Source: an uncultured Blautia sp. (GTDB taxonomy: Bacteria; Bacillota_A; Clostridia; Lachnospirales; Lachnospiraceae). Taken from it: DNA of 20,928 nt. Under the pieces are notes generated by a model. It ran no database searches. It was not told where the DNA came from and saw only the letters and a program-made list of their open reading frames with translations. Both the position numbers and the translations under genes were made by a program. Shown here one piece after another: positions 7,544 through 14,529 of the stretch (positions within the stretch are counted from its first letter, which is position 1; the number at the start of each line of letters is the position of its first letter). The stretch lies in NCBI GenBank assembly GCA_905209435.1, contig CAJLTE010000058.1:1-20928 (forward strand), in the 5' to 3' direction.

Positions 7544-8443
7544 ATGGCAGCAAAGTCTAGGACTATGGCGCAGCAAAAGACAAAAGAAGCATACTGTTTC
7601 ATTGTACCTGCATTTATTTATATGATTCTTGTACTGGGATACCCGATCGTTTATAACATTATTCTCAGTCTTAAGGATGTAAATGTAAAGAACCTGAAAT
7701 CAGGAACTTCCGTATTTGTCGGATTACAGAACTATATTGATTTATTCCATGATCCGACATTTCTTCTGGTTCTGCGCAATACATTTATTTTTACAATAGC
7801 TTGTCTTATTTTCCAGTTTACTATCGGATTTGCATTTGCGATGTTTTTCAATCAGAAATTTAAACTCGCAGGTCCGATCAGAGGTCTGATTCTTGTCAGC
7901 TATATGATGCCAATGGCAGTAACTGGTCTTCTTGGTAAAAATATCTTTTCCAATGCAGGTCTTATTAATGACCTGCTTGGAAAAATCGGAATCAGCGGTC
8001 CGGAATGGCTGGTTAACACCAGCACGGCTCTGATTGCAGTAATTATTATGAACTGCTGGGTAGGTATTCCGTTTAATATGCTCCTTCTTGTATCAGGACT
8101 TACAAGTATTTCACCGGATGTATACGAGAGTGCATCCATGGATGGAGCAAACTGGGGACAGCGTTTTCTTTTTATAACTCTTCCATTAATGAAAGAGTCA
8201 ATTCTTGCAGTATTGATGTTAGGATTTATCTATACATTCCGTGCATTTGACCTGATGTATATCATGACAGCGGGAGGTCCGTTGAATTCAACAGATGTAC
8301 TGGGAACATATTCTTATATGTTATCATTTACACAGTTTAACTTTTCAAAAGGTGCAGCAGTTGCAATGGTACTGTTTGCATGCCTGTTCCTTATTGGTCT
8401 GTTCTATCTGAAATTGTTATCAAAAGAAGAGGAGGAAGGCTGA
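7544..8443 (+). CDS. Sugar ABC transporter permease, MalF/UgpA-like
   Basis: This roughly 299-residue protein is an integral membrane protein with about six transmembrane helices (first at YCFIVPAFIYMILVLGYPIV) and forms one half of the import channel. The EAA loop that contacts the ATPase is present: YESASMDGANWGQ followed by LPL, with E195, D200 and G201 counted from the ATG at 7544. Two in-frame starts are possible: GTG 7535, only two bases after the GGGAAGGA ribosome site, and ATG 7544, about 10-11 nt from it; I prefer 7544. It follows the binding protein by 30 bp and is one base short of touching the next permease gene, so the three are translationally close. CUT1 family assignment is secure. 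Confidence 0.92.
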   Translation: MAAKSRTMAQQKTKEAYCFIVPAFIYMILVLGYPIVYNIILSLKDVNVKNLKSGTSVFVGLQNYIDLFHDPTFLLVLRNTFIFTIACLIFQFTIGFAFAMFFNQKFKLAGPIRGLILVSYMMPMAVTGLLGKNIFSNAGLINDLLGKIGISGPEWLVNTSTALIAVIIMNCWVGIPFNMLLLVSGLTSISPDVYESASMDGANWGQRFLFITLPLMKESILAVLMLGFIYTFRAFDLMYIMTAGGPLNSTDVLGTYSYMLSFTQFNFSKGAAVAMVLFACLFLIGLFYLKLLSKEEEEG

Positions 8444-8444
8444 T

Positions 8445-9287
8445 ATGGATAATATGACAGGTGCTGAAAAGGCAAAAGAGATCAGAAATTCGATAATTGC
8501 ACTTCTTATTGCATTTATCTTTTTGTTTCCGATTTACTGGCTGATACAGATCTCATTTAAGTCAGATGCAGAAACGTTTGGAAAGGTTCTTACCTATTTA
8601 CCACATGATTTCACTTTTGAACCGTGGCTGGAAAACTTAACAGATAAAACGTTTCTGATATCTTTGAAAAACAGTTTTCTTAATGGACTTTTGACAATGG
8701 CAATTGCTCTGGTACTCGGTGTTCCGGCAGCATATGGAATGGGAAGATACAGAGTAAAAGGTGGAAATGTTTTCCTCCTTACATTTCTGATTTCACAGAT
8801 GCTTCCTCCATCCCTGACACTGACCCCAATGTATCTGATTTTCAGTAAACTGGGCTTTCTTGGAAATCATCTGACAGCTCCGGTTGCGATTGCAGCCAGT
8901 TCGATACCTTTTGTAATCGTAACACTGAGACCTTATTTCAGAAGTATTCCGGTATCACTGGATGAGGCAGCGAGGTTGGATGGCTGCGGATCAGTAAAGG
9001 CATTCCTTATGGTTATGCTTCCGGCAGTAAAGACAGGAATTATCACTATCATGGTTATTTCATTCCTGAACGGTTGGAATGACTTGGTATATTCAATGAC
9101 ATTTAATGTTGCAGAGACAATGAGACCTCTGACAGCGAATATCTATAAATTCCAGAGTGCATACGGTACAAGATGGAATTGTATCATGGCTTATGGTGCA
9201 ATACTGGTACTTCCGGTAATTTTGATGTTTATTTTCTTACAGAAATATATTGTAGGCGGTCTTGTCGCAGGTGCGGTAAAAGACTGA
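8445..9287 (+). CDS. Sugar ABC transporter permease, MalG/UgpE-like
   Basis: The 280-residue protein is the second channel subunit. It has about six transmembrane segments, beginning with SIIALLIAFIFLFPIYWLIQ and the usual family phrase ISFKSDAETFG. The EAA motif is clear: SLDEAARLDGCG (E174-A175-A176, D179-G180) followed by MLPAVKTG. The C-terminus LQKYIVGGLVAGAVKD is typical of MalG-type proteins. The ATG is one base after the TGA of the preceding gene, with GAGGAGGAAGG just upstream, implying coupled translation. No ATP-binding subunit is encoded here; CUT1 systems of this kind usually share a single MsmK/MsiK-like ATPase encoded elsewhere. Confidence 0.94.
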   Translation: MDNMTGAEKAKEIRNSIIALLIAFIFLFPIYWLIQISFKSDAETFGKVLTYLPHDFTFEPWLENLTDKTFLISLKNSFLNGLLTMAIALVLGVPAAYGMGRYRVKGGNVFLLTFLISQMLPPSLTLTPMYLIFSKLGFLGNHLTAPVAIAASSIPFVIVTLRPYFRSIPVSLDEAARLDGCGSVKAFLMVMLPAVKTGIITIMVISFLNGWNDLVYSMTFNVAETMRPLTANIYKFQSAYGTRWNCIMAYGAILVLPVILMFIFLQKYIVGGLVAGAVKD

Positions 9288-9320
9288 TAAAATAAAGCTA
9301 TTATTTATATTATAAACAAG

Positions 9321-9370
9321 TTCAGCGGATTAGAACAAAACAGATAAAACTGCAGTTCCAATTCGCTGAA
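9321..9370 (+). other. Intercistronic stem-loop between permease and GH31 genes
   Basis: Arms 9321-9336 and 9355-9370 form a 16-bp stem with two G-U pairs (TTCAGCGGATTAGAAC with GTTCCAATTCGCTGAA) and an 18-nt loop. No T-tract follows, and the ribosome site of the next gene (AAGGAG, 9388-9393) lies outside. Its size, loop length and position directly after a MalG-type permease mirror the hairpin at 113-166. A role in 3'-end protection or RNase processing, setting different levels for transporter and enzyme, is likely but inferred. Confidence 0.65.
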
Positions 9371-9402
9371 ACTCCATTAAGAATGAAAAGGAGAAGGCGG
9401 AA

Positions 9403-11436
9403 ATGGCAAATCAGGAAGAAGTAAGAGACGTATATGGGTATTTTGAGCAAAAAGGAAATGCGCTGTGCTACCGTTATGAGGCTGAACGGGTAAGAATTGA
9501 GCCGTGGGGTGCTGACAGCCTTCGTGTACGTGCATGGAAAACCGCAGAGATGGATCCGGCAGACTGGGCATTGATCAAACCAGAGAAGGAAATCACACCG
9601 GAAATCGAAGTTCGTGAAGACGGAGCAACAATCCGTAATGGTAAGATTCGTGCAGAGATCAATCTGATCGGTAAAATTGCATTTTATAATCAGAAAGGAG
9701 AACTTTTACTGGATGAGTATGTCCGCAACAGAAAAGATATGTTTGGAAATACCTGCAGTTCTCTTGAAGTAGAAGCCAGAGAATTTAAGCCTATCACAGG
9801 TGGGGATTACAGACTGACAATGCGTTTTGTTTCCACACCGGAGGAGAAAATATATGGTATGGGTCAGTATCAGCAGCCGTACCTTGATGTAAAGGGAGCG
9901 GATCTTGAACTGGCACACAGAAATTCACAGGCAAGTGTTCCGTTCATGCTTTCAAGTCTTGGATATGGATTCCTGTGGAATAATCCGGCTGTAGGACGTG
10001 TGAATTTTGGCAAAAACATTACAACATGGGAAGCATTTTCTTCCAAGAAACTGGACTATTGGATCACAGCAGGCGACACACCGGCTGAAATTGAAGAAGC
10101 TTATGCAAATGCAACAGGCAAAGTTCCGATGATGCCTGAATATGCAATGGGATTCTGGCAGTGCAAACTTCGTTATCAGACACAAGAAGAACTTCTTGAA
10201 GTGGCAAGAGAATACAAACGTCGTAACCTCCCGATCTCTGTAATAGTTGTTGACTTCTTCCACTGGCCAATGCAGGGCGAATGGAAATTTGATCCGACAT
10301 ACTGGCCGGATCCGGATGCAATGATCAAAGAACTGAAAGATATGGGAATTGAACTGATGGTTTCCATCTGGCCGACAGTAGATTACAGAAGCGAGAACTT
10401 CAATGAAATGAAGAGTAAAGGTCTTCTGATCCGCGTAGATTCCGGATATCCGATATCCATGGATTTCCAGGGAAATACACTTCATTACGATGCAACTAAT
10501 CCAGAAGCACGTGAATATGTATGGGAAAAAGCAAAGAAGAATTATTATGATAAAGGTGTAAAAGTATTCTGGCTGGACGAAGCAGAACCGGAATATACAG
10601 TTTATGATTTTGAGAATTATCGTTATCATCTCGGACCGGATGTCCAGGTTGGAAATATTTATCCTGTTATGTATGCAAAGACGTTCTTTGATGGAATGAA
10701 AGCAGAAGGCCAGGAGAACATCATTAACCTTCTCCGCTGTGCGTGGGCCGGCTCACAGAAATATGGTGCACTGGTTTGGTCAGGTGATATCAAATCTTCT
10801 TTCCCGAGTATGAAAAACCAGGTTGCAGCAGGTCTGAATATGGGTATCGCAGGTATTCCGTGGTGGACAACAGATATTGGTGGATTCTTCGGAGCGAACG
10901 TAAATGATCCGGAATTCCATGAACTTCTGATCCGTTGGTTTGAATATGGATGCTTCTGTCCGGTTATGAGACTTCACGGATATCGTTGGCCGCTTCAGCC
11001 TCAGTATGGTACAACTGGTGGAGCTACATGTGTATCAGGAGCACCGAATGAGGTATGGAGTTACACAGATCAGGTTTGTGAGATTCTGTCAGACTATCTG
11101 AGATTAAGAGAGCGTATGCTTCCATATATTACAGAACTGATGGAAGAGGCTCATGAAAAGGGAACTCCTGTTATGCGTCCACTGTTCTATGACTTCCCGG
11201 AAGACAAAGAAAGCTGGAATGTAGAGACAGAATACATGTTTGGACCAAAAGTTCTGGTAAAACCGATCACAGATGCAGATGCACGTGAGACAGATGTATA
11301 TCTTCCTGGTGGAGCTTCCTGGACAAATGCATGGACCGGTGAAACATTTGAAGGTGGACAGACAGTACATGTAGCAGCACCGATCGAGCAGATTCCGCTG
11401 TTTACAAGAGACGGTTACAAACTGCCAATGGAATAA
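9403..11436 (+). CDS. GH31 glycoside hydrolase, probable alpha-xylosidase
   Basis: This 677-residue cytoplasmic retaining alpha-glycosidase has no signal peptide. An N-terminal beta-sandwich (to about residue 230) leads into the TIM barrel (MPEYAMGFWQCKLRY, VVDFFHWP). The catalytic nucleophile is D392 in KVFWLDEAEPE and the acid/base is D462 in LVWSGDIKSSF. The phrases RCAWAGSQKYGALVWSGD and GIPWWTTDIGGF are characteristic of the XylS/Xyl31-type branch, which removes alpha-1,6-xylose from xyloglucan oligosaccharides; some related proteins act on alpha-glucosides or transfer glycosyl groups, so the substrate is not settled. The ATG has AAGGAG 9 nt upstream. It is the last gene before a terminator-like hairpin and shares the operon with the binding protein and permeases, suggesting it degrades what they import. 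Confidence 0.88.
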   Translation: MANQEEVRDVYGYFEQKGNALCYRYEAERVRIEPWGADSLRVRAWKTAEMDPADWALIKPEKEITPEIEVREDGATIRNGKIRAEINLIGKIAFYNQKGELLLDEYVRNRKDMFGNTCSSLEVEAREFKPITGGDYRLTMRFVSTPEEKIYGMGQYQQPYLDVKGADLELAHRNSQASVPFMLSSLGYGFLWNNPAVGRVNFGKNITTWEAFSSKKLDYWITAGDTPAEIEEAYANATGKVPMMPEYAMGFWQCKLRYQTQEELLEVAREYKRRNLPISVIVVDFFHWPMQGEWKFDPTYWPDPDAMIKELKDMGIELMVSIWPTVDYRSENFNEMKSKGLLIRVDSGYPISMDFQGNTLHYDATNPEAREYVWEKAKKNYYDKGVKVFWLDEAEPEYTVYDFENYRYHLGPDVQVGNIYPVMYAKTFFDGMKAEGQENIINLLRCAWAGSQKYGALVWSGDIKSSFPSMKNQVAAGLNMGIAGIPWWTTDIGGFFGANVNDPEFHELLIRWFEYGCFCPVMRLHGYRWPLQPQYGTTGGATCVSGAPNEVWSYTDQVCEILSDYLRLRERMLPYITELMEEAHEKGTPVMRPLFYDFPEDKESWNVETEYMFGPKVLVKPITDADARETDVYLPGGASWTNAWTGETFEGGQTVHVAAPIEQIPLFTRDGYKLPME

Positions 11437-11462
11437 TAAATATAGAATAATTTAAAGATCAT

Positions 11463-11510
11463 AAGGGTGCCGTAAAAATTATCGAAACGGGTGATTTTCG
11501 GCACCCTTTT
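11463..11510 (+). terminator. Terminator-like hairpin between GH31 and GH127
   Basis: Arms 11463-11472 (AAGGGTGCCG) and 11499-11508 (CGGCACCCTT) pair over 10 bp, and inner bases can add a few pairs after a one-base bulge. Only four T residues follow the CACCC, so termination may be partial. It probably marks the end of the GH31 operon while allowing some read-through into GH127. Confidence 0.7.
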
Positions 11511-11571
11511 AAAGATTAATTAACTGGATTGGTTTATCTGATCCAAATGTATGACAGAGGAGAAGAATAAA

Positions 11572-13524
11572 ATGGGAAAAGCAGCAAATTCAAGCATTTC
11601 TCTTAAGCAGATTCATGTTACAGATAATTTCTGGAATAAATATGTGCATCTGGTAAAGGATGTGATTATTCCTTATCAGTGGGATATTCTGAATGATAAA
11701 CTGGAAGATGTGGAAACCAGTCATTGCATAGAGAATTTCAAAATTGCAGCAGGAGAAAAAGAAGGAGAATTTCAGGGTGCCGTATTTCAGGATACGGATG
11801 TCGCAAAATGGCTGGAAGCAGTTGGTTTTGTATTAAATTATGAAAGAGATGAAAAACTGGAAGCACTGGCTGATGAGACGATTGAGCTGATCGGACGTGC
11901 ACAGCTGCCGGATGGATATTTAAACACATATTTTATAATTAAGGAACCGGATGGACGTTGGAGTAATCTTATGGAAGGCCATGAGCTTTATACAGCAGGG
12001 CATATGATCGAGGCAGCAGTGGCATACTATGAAGCAACCGGAAAACATAGATTTCTGGAAATTGTATCAAAATTTGCAGATCTTATCTGTGAGACTTTCG
12101 GACCGGAAGAAGGAAAGATTCATGGATATCCGGGGCACCAGGAAATTGAACTGGCACTTGTGAAACTTTACCGTGTAACAAATGAGAAGAAATATCTGGA
12201 TCTGGCAAAATATTTTATCGATCTGAGAGGAACCGGTAAAAATTATTTTCTGGAAGAGGAAAAGAGACCGGGACATAAGCGGATTTTTCCGGATTTCGTA
12301 AATTATGATACTATGTATGCACAGTCCCATGAACCGGTGAGAAAACAGAAAAAAGCAGAAGGACATGCGGTAAGAGCAAATTATATGTATTCTGCAATGG
12401 CAGATCTGGCATATGAATATCAGGATAAAGAATTACAGCAGGCATGCCACAATCTGTGGAATAATATGGTGCACAAAAGAATGTATATTACAGGAAGTGT
12501 TGGATCTTCTGGTTTGCTGGAACGCTTTACAACAGATTATGATCTGCCAAATGACAGTAATTATTCTGAAACATGTGCCACGATCGCGCTTGCTATGTTT
12601 GGAAAGAGAATGGCAGATATGGAGAAAGACGCTTCCTACATGGATGTAGTGGAACGGGCTTTATATAATACTCTTTTATCCGGTATTGCCATGGATGGAA
12701 AAAGCTTTTTCTATGTAAATCCTCTGGAAGTATGGCCGGCAAACTGCATGCCAAGAACTTCACGGGAACATGTGAAACCTGTCAGACAGAAATGGTTTGG
12801 AGTTGCATGCTGTCCGCCGAATATTACCAGAACACTCGCTTCTCTTGGACAGTATATTTATTTTCAGGAAGAAAATGAGATTTATGTAAATCTGTATATT
12901 GCAAATGAAACGGAAGTTACATTTAATGGTGTTCCGTTTAAGATTACATTAAAAGGAAATTTCCCATGGGAAAATAAGATGACCGTTTCTGTGGATGGTG
13001 CTCAGGAAACAGATGCGACGATCGCCTTCAGAGTTCCTGCATATGCCCAAAATTTCAAAATTTTGAGAAATGGAAAAGAAGAGAAAATAACAGCAGACCA
13101 TGGATATATCAAAGTTTCCGGAAAAATGTATAAAGAAACATTTGAAATCAGCTTTGATGCAGAACCTGTATTCGTTCATGCAAATCCACAGGTAAGAGCA
13201 GACAGTGCAAAAGTGGCAGTGGTAAAGGGACCTCTGGTTTACTGTGTGGAAGAAGTGGATAACGGAGATAATCTTTCTTCAGTTATGGTCAATACTGACC
13301 AGAAGATTGACGAAACATATGATAGCGAACTTCTGGAAGGATGCAGTGTGCTCCACATAACCGGCAAAAAAATTTCAGAGAAGGGCTGGGATGAAGGAAC
13401 ATTGTATCAGAACAGAAAGACAGAGCTGGAAGATGTCAGATTGACACTGGTACCATATTGCTATTGGGGAAACCGAAGAAATGGAGAAATGCTGGTGTGG
13501 ATGAAAGAACTTTTTCAGATGTAA
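11572..13524 (+). CDS. GH127 beta-L-arabinofuranosidase (DUF1680 family)
   Basis: The 650-residue cytoplasmic enzyme resembles Bifidobacterium longum HypBA1 (658 residues), which removes beta-1,2-linked L-arabinofuranose from hydroxyproline-rich glycoprotein sugars. The zinc-thiolate active site is complete: E333 and C335 in NYSETCATIALAMF, C413 and C414 in GVACCPPNITRTLASLG, with E317 in GLLERFTTDYDLP at the place of the proposed acid/base. These match HypBA1 E338, C340, C417, C418 and E322. An alpha/alpha barrel occupies the N-terminal two thirds and beta-sandwich domains follow. I chose ATG 11572 because AGAGGAGA at 11556-11563 precedes it by 8 nt; the ATG at 11551 would put that ribosome site inside the gene. 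GH127 also includes an aceric acid hydrolase acting on rhamnogalacturonan II, so activity is probable, not proven. Confidence 0.92.
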   Translation: MGKAANSSISLKQIHVTDNFWNKYVHLVKDVIIPYQWDILNDKLEDVETSHCIENFKIAAGEKEGEFQGAVFQDTDVAKWLEAVGFVLNYERDEKLEALADETIELIGRAQLPDGYLNTYFIIKEPDGRWSNLMEGHELYTAGHMIEAAVAYYEATGKHRFLEIVSKFADLICETFGPEEGKIHGYPGHQEIELALVKLYRVTNEKKYLDLAKYFIDLRGTGKNYFLEEEKRPGHKRIFPDFVNYDTMYAQSHEPVRKQKKAEGHAVRANYMYSAMADLAYEYQDKELQQACHNLWNNMVHKRMYITGSVGSSGLLERFTTDYDLPNDSNYSETCATIALAMFGKRMADMEKDASYMDVVERALYNTLLSGIAMDGKSFFYVNPLEVWPANCMPRTSREHVKPVRQKWFGVACCPPNITRTLASLGQYIYFQEENEIYVNLYIANETEVTFNGVPFKITLKGNFPWENKMTVSVDGAQETDATIAFRVPAYAQNFKILRNGKEEKITADHGYIKVSGKMYKETFEISFDAEPVFVHANPQVRADSAKVAVVKGPLVYCVEEVDNGDNLSSVMVNTDQKIDETYDSELLEGCSVLHITGKKISEKGWDEGTLYQNRKTELEDVRLTLVPYCYWGNRRNGEMLVWMKELFQM

Positions 13525-13550
13525 TGTACTGATAAAACAACAGAAAAATC

Positions 13551-13585
13551 AAAGGAGACTGCAGAAAAACTGGTAGTCTCCTTTT
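13551..13585 (+). terminator. Rho-independent terminator after GH127
   Basis: A perfect 10-bp stem (AAAGGAGACT, 13551-13560, with AGTCTCCTTT, 13575-13584) encloses a 14-nt loop that can form an inner CAG/CTG pair, and runs into TTTTG. Read on the other strand it is followed by GATTTTTC, so it may also serve the convergent DUF1836 gene. Confidence 0.8.
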
Positions 13586-13638
13586 GATATATTGAGCATC
13601 TGTTTGGTTACGGGCATGCAGCGAAGCAACTTATGAAT

Positions 13639-13674
13639 ATAGCCTGACTGGTCAGGCTATTATTTCTTTTTTTT
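13639..13674 (+). terminator. Second hairpin at the convergent junction, probable back-up terminator
   Basis: ATAGCCTGAC (13639-13648) and GTCAGGCTAT (13651-13660) form a 9-10 bp stem with a tiny loop, followed by a T-rich stretch (13660-13674) that contains the end of the minus-strand DUF1836 gene. The T-tract is on the plus side, so it acts as a tandem terminator for GH127 transcription. Confidence 0.6.
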
Positions 13675-14277
13675 ATTGTCATGTTCCGCTGTAGGATTCA
13701 TCCCATCGATCAGATGCTCGATCATCATCTTCTTCATATAAACATCAAAGCTCAGCAGACAGATAAAGGAAAATCTCTTCAGGTTCTCCTGATCTTCTTC
13801 ATCTGCGTCTTCGAAAGTATCCTGTGCTGTTTTGTATTTGCGGAGCAGGTCTTTCTTGAGAGATTCAATCTGCTCTTTCTCCATGCTGAAAACTTCATTA
13901 TAAATATAAGTCATATCTTTCTCAGTCATGGATTTGAAATATTTCTGCGCAATCGGTGTGAGCAGAGTCTGAATATCATTAATGGAAAGAATATTCTTGA
14001 AATAATAAATAAAGATCAGCATCAGGATATGCTCACGGGAATAACGCTTCTTCTCCGGCGGAGGGAGAAGTTTATTCTTGGCATAATTGTTGATCATGGT
14101 CTTGGTGAGGATTTTATCTTCATCATAACGCTTGGTAGAAGCAAGTTGCTCCTCCATAAAAGTCGTCACCTGATCCATGTATAATTCAATATTGGGGATA
14201 TCTTCCGGTTTAATATAATCAATTCTGGACACACTTGCCAGAATACTATTTATCATATCTTTTTCATCGATTGTCAT
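13660..14277 (-). CDS. DUF1836 family protein, probable DNA-binding regulator
   Basis: This 205-residue soluble protein belongs to DUF1836, a family common in Firmicutes with no established function. The family phrase LTKTMINNYAKNKLLPPPEK is followed by KRYSREHILMLIFIYYFKNILS. The pattern 'MINNY...LLPPP...KRYSREHI' resembles the recognition and wing region of MerR-type winged helices, so I infer DNA binding. The second half is helical, rich in Glu and Lys, with a very basic end (NKKKK). The ATG has AGAGGTG (minus strand, 14285-14291) upstream and a strong promoter at 14299-14327. It diverges from the helicase gene, so it could act on the shared region. Domain call is solid; role unknown. Confidence 0.82.
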   Translation of the reverse strand: MTIDEKDMINSILASVSRIDYIKPEDIPNIELYMDQVTTFMEEQLASTKRYDEDKILTKTMINNYAKNKLLPPPEKKRYSREHILMLIFIYYFKNILSINDIQTLLTPIAQKYFKSMTEKDMTYIYNEVFSMEKEQIESLKKDLLRKYKTAQDTFEDADEEDQENLKRFSFICLLSFDVYMKKMMIEHLIDGMNPTAEHDNKKKK

Positions 14278-14298
14278 CTTTAATCACCTCTGTTCCTT

Positions 14299-14327
14299 AT
14301 TATATAGTTTCAAATACTACTTGTAAA
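14299..14327 (-). promoter_or_regulatory. Sigma-A promoter of the DUF1836 gene
   Basis: On the minus strand TTTACA (14322-14327) and TATAAT (14299-14304) are separated by 17 bp: 5 of 6 and 6 of 6 consensus matches. It lies 22 bp upstream of the start codon. Confidence 0.8.
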
Positions 14328-14394
14328 TGTTTTTTTTACTGAATTGTCACGGAAATTTACAGTTACTGTTCGTATGTCTCTATTACGGGAGGTG

Positions 14395-14416
14395 TTTTGG
14401 CATGTATATGCCAAAA
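14395..14416. promoter_or_regulatory. Perfect 9-bp inverted repeat, operator-like
   Basis: TTTTGGCAT (14395-14403) and ATGCCAAAA (14408-14416) flank GTAT. It lies between the two divergent promoters, about 22 bp upstream of the helicase -35 and about 68 bp upstream of the DUF1836 -35. It has the form of a dimeric repressor or activator site; the binding protein is unknown, and the divergent DUF1836 protein is a candidate. Confidence 0.5.
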
Positions 14417-14437
14417 TAAATTTCTAAAAGTAACCTG

Positions 14438-14466
14438 TTGTAGGCGAACAGGTTTTTGTGTATAAT
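14438..14466 (+). promoter_or_regulatory. Sigma-A promoter of the pcrA-like gene with LexA-like box in the spacer
   Basis: TTGTAG (14438-14443) and a perfect TATAAT (14461-14466) are 17 bp apart. Between them, CGAACAGGTTTTTG (14445-14458) resembles the Gram-positive LexA box (core GAAC-N4-GTTC): the left half-site is intact and the right half keeps TT and a pyrimidine but lacks the G. An 8-bp hairpin (14432-14439 with 14447-14454) overlaps the same bases. The promoter is well supported; LexA control is tentative. Confidence 0.65.
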
Positions 14467-14529
14467 TGTGAAGATATGGGTTATGATTTGACCAATGCAA
14501 CAGTAACTCGATAAGAGATAGGAGAGAAA

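Noticed and set aside
9952..10629. 225-residue minus-strand open frame inside the GH31 gene
   Set aside because: Shadow of the GH31 coding strand, which carries both catalytic aspartates.
13681..14184. 167-residue plus-strand open frame across the DUF1836 gene
   Set aside because: The minus strand carries a recognisable DUF1836 protein with its own promoter and ribosome site; the plus frame is His/Ile/Leu-rich shadow coding.
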